From NCBI GenBank assembly GCA_041687755.1, contig JBDNJM010000038.1:1-31130 (forward strand): DNA of 31,130 nt, given 5' to 3'. The position numbers were made by a program, and so were the translations under genes. This document shows positions 27,516 through 31,130 of this stretch, one piece after another (within the stretch, counting starts at the first letter, position 1; each line of letters begins with the position of its first letter). The stretch comes from JBDNJM01 sp041687755. GTDB lineage: Bacteria; Planctomycetota; UBA1135; GCA-002686595. The notes beneath the pieces were generated by a model, which had not been told where the DNA came from, made no database searches, and worked only from the letters and a program-made list of their open reading frames with translations.

Positions 27516-27608
27516 GGCGATAAGAGTAGCCCTGTCGGGCCCCTGTGCGCGCTTAGGGTTCGAAGCTTCTCCCCCACTAGGCGCGATTCGCGGCCCATGC
27601 GGCGCCGA

Positions 27609-28592
27609 TCAGCCTTCGAGCAAGCTCCAGTCCCGCCGCAGCGGCGCCGGGTTCTGCCGGCGCGGGACGTAGCCCTTGCTGCCGAGGTACTGGCCGGCGA
27701 TCTGAGCCCCGCGCAGGAAGGGCGCCCGGGCGGCATCAGACAGGTGGGAGCCCAGGCCCCGCTCGCGCAGGAAGGAGAAGTCCCGAACCACCTCGTAGGC
27801 CCAGCCCCGCAGGGCCGAGCCCAGGGTCGGTCGCATGCGCCAGCCGTGGGCCCGCGCGTGGAAGAAGGCGTCCACGCGGTAGCGCTCGAAGGCGCCTGAG
27901 AGGCCGTAGCGGTGGGAGTGGTAGACGCTGCAGGCCGGCGTGTAGGCCAGCCGGTGGCCAGCCGTCAGGGCGCGGGCGGCCCACGCGAAGTCCTCGGCGA
28001 AGGACACGTCGGGGAACGGCAGCTCGGCGAAGACGCTCGCGCGGACGGCGCTGGCGACGTTGTTGAAGCGCAGCGCCTTGACGCGCTGCTCCGGCGTAAG
28101 GGTCCACAAGCCTTCGCAGCCGTCCAGGTCCCGGTGGTAGGGCCGGTCGGTGGCCTCGGGCAAATCGAGCACCGTGCGGGCGCTGAGCAGATCGGAGTCC
28201 GGATTCGGGAGGACTCGGCAGTAGGCCCCGGCGACGCGCGGGTCGTCGAAGCTGGCGAGCAACCCGGCCAGAAAGTCGGTCCCGGTCGGCATCACATCCT
28301 GGGACAGAAACACCAGGAACGGCGCCCGCGACAGCCTGGCGAGCGCATTGCGGGTGCGACCGTGGCCGAACTCGGCCTTCGGGATGGTGCGGTACTGCAC
28401 GCCAAAAGCCTCAAGCACGGACCGGGTCCCGTCGGTCGAGGACGAGTCAATCGCCAGCACCTCGAACTGGGGCACCGCACCGCCGGGCTCCACAGGCTCG
28501 AGGACCTGGGAGCGCAGGACCGGGAGCAAGCGCTTGAGATCGGCAGCACCTTGGCGGGTGGGCAGCAGGACGGAGACTAGGGGGGCGGACAT
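27609..28592 (-). CDS. Glycosyltransferase family 2, paralogue of the GT2 half of the fusion
   Basis: 327 aa from ATG 28592, chosen because SAPLVSVLLPT then starts at the usual distance; GTG 28622 would add ten residues. Motifs parallel the N-terminal half of the 921-aa protein nearly one for one: VLLPTRQGAADLKRLLPVL, AIDSSSTDGT, AEFGHGRTRN, LVFLSQDVMPTG, GAYCRVLPNPDSD and SFAEDFAWAARAL. This points to a duplication. The last 60 residues are basic. 93 bp separate its stop from the fusion gene start. Its upstream region holds the G-rich 12-bp repeat array at 28712-28759. Likely a rhamnosyl- or hexosyltransferase in the same pathway. Confidence 0.88.
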   Translation of the reverse strand: MSAPLVSVLLPTRQGAADLKRLLPVLRSQVLEPVEPGGAVPQFEVLAIDSSSTDGTRSVLEAFGVQYRTIPKAEFGHGRTRNALARLSRAPFLVFLSQDVMPTGTDFLAGLLASFDDPRVAGAYCRVLPNPDSDLLSARTVLDLPEATDRPYHRDLDGCEGLWTLTPEQRVKALRFNNVASAVRASVFAELPFPDVSFAEDFAWAARALTAGHRLAYTPACSVYHSHRYGLSGAFERYRVDAFFHARAHGWRMRPTLGSALRGWAYEVVRDFSFLRERGLGSHLSDAARAPFLRGAQIAGQYLGSKGYVPRRQNPAPLRRDWSLLEG

Positions 28593-28998
28593 CGGGGGGT
28601 CGGGGGCAGACGACCGGCGCACGGGCAGCGAATCGAAGAGGGGCTTAGCAGCTGCGACAGCAGATTGCTGCGTGCGGCGCGTCCTTCTATTCTGCCCCGT
28701 CGGGCGGGACTCCGCCCCCTAATCCGCCCCCTAAACCGCCCCCTAAACCGCCCCCTAAACGGATCGGGGGGTTCGCGAAAATTGGGCGGCGGGCCCCATG
28801 ACGCGCAGGCTCCCGCGCCTCTGCCTGGTACCGGACGGTCGCTCCTCTAGGCCCTCAACTCCCAAGACTGGCGTCCTGGGCAGCGCCCCCCCCTCCAAGC
28901 GACCCGCCGCGCTCCCCCCGGCCGCGGCAAGGAAGCCGGCGAGCCACTCGCTACGCTCTCCTCATCCAGGTCCGCCACCGCCCCCGACCCCCGACCCG
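28593..28998. other. Divergent intergenic region between GT2 and OPT transporter genes
   Basis: 406 bp by the starts I prefer. It contains the four-copy 12-bp repeat (28712-28759) and a C-rich stretch up to the OPT start. The plus-strand frame of the transporter is open from ATG 28798, but the 67 extra residues are Pro/Arg/Ser-rich and unlike the family, so I treat them as leader. Confidence 0.55.
28712..28759. repeat. Four-copy 12-bp repeat CCGCCCCCTAAA with G-quadruplex potential
   Basis: Units start at 28712, 28724, 28736 and 28748; the first ends in TAAT rather than TAAA. On the minus strand it reads TTTAGGGGGCGG four times, giving four runs of five G at 12-bp spacing, about one helical turn. 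It lies 120-168 bp upstream of the minus-strand GT2 start, with the G-rich strand matching its mRNA. Confidence 0.92.
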
Positions 28999-31029
28999 AT
29001 GAGCGCCCCCCCCGGCCCCTCGCCCGCATCCTCGACATCTGCCGACTCTGGCTCCGGCTCCGACGGTCCGGCCCTGCTGCTCGGGCTCGCGCTGACCGCA
29101 GTCCTGTGCGGAACGCTGACGATCGCTGGGCTGAAGGCGGGCATCACGCCAGGCGTCTCGCCTCTGGTGATTCTGTTCGCGTGGGGTGCCTTCGCCAAGC
29201 GCATCAGCCGCGGCGGCGGCTCGCCCTTCCTGAACATTGCCCAGGTCGCCGGATCGGGCGGTATGGCGATCACCGCGGGCGTGATCTTCACCGCACCGCT
29301 GCTGCAGATCCTGCACGCGACGCGCGCGGAGCCCGGCCTGCCGGAGCTCACCGCGCTGCACGCCGGGCTCTCCGCCGAGGGGCTGGCCGACGTCGACCGC
29401 ACGGCGCTGTTGGACCAGATCCAGGTCACCACCGCCGCGATCCGCGCGGTCACCCCGCCCGTCGATGTGTTCACGCTGATCCTGCTGTCGATCTGCGGCG
29501 CGGCGATCGGCTTCGGCTTCGTCGGGCTCTCGACGCGTAAGTTCCTGACGGATCCGTCGCTGCCAGCGCCCGAGGCGCAGGCCTGTCGAACAATGATCGA
29601 TGCGGCGGTCGCGCATCCGGAGGCTCGACCGAAGCTCCTCGCTTCGCTGGGGCTGGGCAGCCTCCTCGGCATCCTTGCACCGCTCACCATCGCAATGGGC
29701 GTGGCCATGCACGCCTTGCGTGTCGGGCCGTCGATCTCGAATTCGGACAACAGCCGCGGCTTCACGCCCGACGTCCACCTCGCGCCCATCTACATCGGCA
29801 TCGGCGGGCTGCTGACCCTGGCCACCGCCGTGCTGGTCTTCTCGGGCTCGGTCGTCCACGCCGTCGGCGGTTCGCTCCTAGCCTCCTTCGATCCCGGCAC
29901 CGGTCTCTACGACGCGTTCCCCGACAACTCGATGAAGTGGGTCGGTGGCGCGGCCATGACCGTCGCCGTCGCCTGGTCGCTGGCCAAGTTCGCTGGACTC
30001 GGCAAGCGCAAGGGCGCCGCCGACGCGGACGTCGACCTCGAAGAAGAAGCGCGCATCCTCGGCATCCCAGCCAAAACGCGCGCGCTGCTGTGGTTCTCGA
30101 TCTTTCTCGGCGTGGTGGGCATCGTGGCCTGGCTCCTCGTGACCGACGGGCCGACGCCGTTCGTCCTGGCGATCTCCCCCGTCCTGCTCGCCGTCGCCGC
30201 CGTGATGGTCACGCTCGGCGCCCTGCTGAGCCTGCAGGTCGGCAGCAGCGCCTCCCCCGTCTCGGGCACGATCTTCGTCACGACTCTGATCCTGTGCCTC
30301 GTCGCGGTCGTGATGGGCCGCCGCTCGATCGAGGACGTCGCCCTGCTCACGCCCCTGTTGGTCGCGGCCTGCGTCGCGGTCTGCACGGCCAACGATTCGA
30401 GCCAGGACTACAAGACCATGCAGTTCTGCGGCGTCCCTGTGCGCCGCGGGTTCCTGGCCCAGGCGCTGGGCCTGCTGGTCGGAGCGGTCGTCGTGCCGAC
30501 CGTGCTGTACGTCAGCCACGAGGCCTACCTGCTCGGTAGCCCCGACCTCGCCGCGCCCCAGGGAACCCTGTTCGCGACGCTGATCGAGGCGCTGCTGCTT
30601 GAGAGCCAGCTCCCACTCGCGCCGATCGGCGTGGGCCTGGCCCTGGGCGTGGTCGCCGTCGGCGTCGAGATCTACGGCGATCGCCGCGGCGTCCTGCTGC
30701 CCTCAATGGCGCTCGCGGTCGGCATCTACCTGCCGCCCTTCCTGGGCTTCGGGATGCTGATCGGCGCGCTCGCGCGCCGCGCGGGCGAAGGCAAGGGCCG
30801 CCGCGTTCCGGAGGGCATCCTTGCAGCGGCCGGATTGATCACGGGCGCCGCCCTGTTCGAGCTGGTCTTCGGCATCGCGATCCTGGGCGTGCCGGGGTTC
30901 GATCCGGGCAAGAGCCTATGGGTCGTGGGCGAAGGCTACAGCCTGGGAGGCTGGGTCGCGGGTGCGGGCATCGCGATGCTCGCGGGCGTGATCTGGTGGA
31001 ACGCGCGGCGGCGCACTTCCGAGCACTAG
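28999..31029 (+). CDS. OPT-family oligopeptide/metal-chelate transporter
   Basis: 676 aa from ATG 28999, with a 25-residue Ser/Pro-rich leader before TM1 (LLLGLALTAVLCGTLTIAG). About 14-16 hydrophobic helices follow. Family landmarks are FLNIAQVAGSGGMAI in the first repeat, LPAPEAQACRTMIDA after a GFVGLSTRKFL segment, SASPVSGTIF, and the signature NDSSQDYKTMQFCG (family pattern QD-KTG) followed by an AQALGLLVGAVVVP helix and APQGTLFATLIEALL. Bacterial OPT proteins take up peptides or siderophore-like metal complexes with protons; the substrate here is unknown. It is transcribed divergently from the GT2 gene and shows no functional tie to the glycan genes. Confidence 0.9.
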   Translation: MSAPPGPSPASSTSADSGSGSDGPALLLGLALTAVLCGTLTIAGLKAGITPGVSPLVILFAWGAFAKRISRGGGSPFLNIAQVAGSGGMAITAGVIFTAPLLQILHATRAEPGLPELTALHAGLSAEGLADVDRTALLDQIQVTTAAIRAVTPPVDVFTLILLSICGAAIGFGFVGLSTRKFLTDPSLPAPEAQACRTMIDAAVAHPEARPKLLASLGLGSLLGILAPLTIAMGVAMHALRVGPSISNSDNSRGFTPDVHLAPIYIGIGGLLTLATAVLVFSGSVVHAVGGSLLASFDPGTGLYDAFPDNSMKWVGGAAMTVAVAWSLAKFAGLGKRKGAADADVDLEEEARILGIPAKTRALLWFSIFLGVVGIVAWLLVTDGPTPFVLAISPVLLAVAAVMVTLGALLSLQVGSSASPVSGTIFVTTLILCLVAVVMGRRSIEDVALLTPLLVAACVAVCTANDSSQDYKTMQFCGVPVRRGFLAQALGLLVGAVVVPTVLYVSHEAYLLGSPDLAAPQGTLFATLIEALLLESQLPLAPIGVGLALGVVAVGVEIYGDRRGVLLPSMALAVGIYLPPFLGFGMLIGALARRAGEGKGRRVPEGILAAAGLITGAALFELVFGIAILGVPGFDPGKSLWVVGEGYSLGGWVAGAGIAMLAGVIWWNARRRTSEH

Positions 31030-31056
31030 CCTGTCTGGCCGGGGGGCAAGGATACG

Positions 31057-31130
31057 GTGCCAGGCACGTTTTCTCCGGCTTGGCGGCCTTCTGCGGCTAT
31101 GCCGCAGAAGGCCTCCAAGCCGGAGAAAAC
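31057..31130. repeat. Palindromic element with 30-bp inverted repeat at the window edge
   Basis: An 11-bp palindrome GTGCC-A-GGCAC (31057-31067) is followed at once by a 30-base arm (31068-31097), a TAT loop and a 30-base arm (31101-31130). The arms pair at 29 of 30 positions. The arms begin GTTTTCTCCGGCTTGG, and the far arm ends exactly at the window end, so the element may continue. It could terminate the transporter gene (28 bp downstream of the stop). The GTGCCAGGCAC plus GTTTTC layout recalls REP/MITE-type elements mobilised by Y1 (RAYT) transposases; this is inference. Confidence 0.85.

Overview
This is a GC-rich chromosomal segment of about 70% GC with densely packed genes, few Shine-Dalgarno sites and several GTG starts. 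It carries Lon, Hsp20, an SLC1-type symporter and a run of glycosyltransferases. It also has a secreted S8 peptidase with a C-terminal beta domain and a large lipoprotein with a C-terminal repeat domain. Together these suggest a Planctomycetota-like Gram-negative bacterium. That assignment is inference from gene style; there is no rRNA or marker gene here. No tRNA, rRNA, CRISPR array, integrase, transposase or prophage gene was seen.

Layout, left to right. (1) Minus-strand block 1-4207: a FUN14-domain protein, an SLC1 dicarboxylate/glutamate symporter with a PDZ-like periplasmic insert, an unidentified membrane protein, and an RNA 2'-phosphotransferase (KptA/Tpt1 family) whose repetitive tail runs off the left edge. 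(2) Plus-strand genes 4396-8360: a secreted S8 serine peptidase, a three-His-box desaturase, and a zinc-ribbon SAM methyltransferase. (3) 8500-9921, minus: a beta-CASP metallo-beta-lactamase RNA-processing enzyme broken by two frame disruptions. (4) A stress pair, Hsp20 and Lon, separated by overlapping 17-bp repeats that form mutually exclusive GC-rich hairpins. (5) Convergent to lon lies a GT39-type membrane glycosyltransferase (minus). Divergent from it is a tightly packed four-gene plus-strand unit: YfhO-like membrane protein, WalJ/YycJ-type MBL hydrolase, NfsA-like nitroreductase, GNAT acetyltransferase. (6) A lipoprotein with a He_PIG-like domain and a nine-unit propeller-like repeat region, preceded by a candidate leader ORF with the best Shine-Dalgarno in the window. 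(7) Four minus-strand glycosyltransferase genes: a DPM1-like GT2, a WbbL-like GT2 translationally coupled to a GT2-GT4 fusion, and a GT2 paralogous to the fusion's N-terminal half. (8) An OPT-family transporter, then a long near-perfect inverted repeat at the right edge.

The glycosyltransferases, the two polytopic GT-C-like proteins (GT39 and YfhO) and the zinc-ribbon methyltransferase fit cell-surface polysaccharide or glycolipid assembly. The rest is general stress, transport and RNA metabolism. I do not see a clear novel defence or mobile system. The most unusual items are the KptA homologue with a changed NAD-site motif and hexapeptide tail, the PDZ-like insert in the symporter, the alternative hairpins between hsp20 and lon, the possible G-quadruplex repeat array at 28712-28759, and the palindromic elements near 13108 and 31057.
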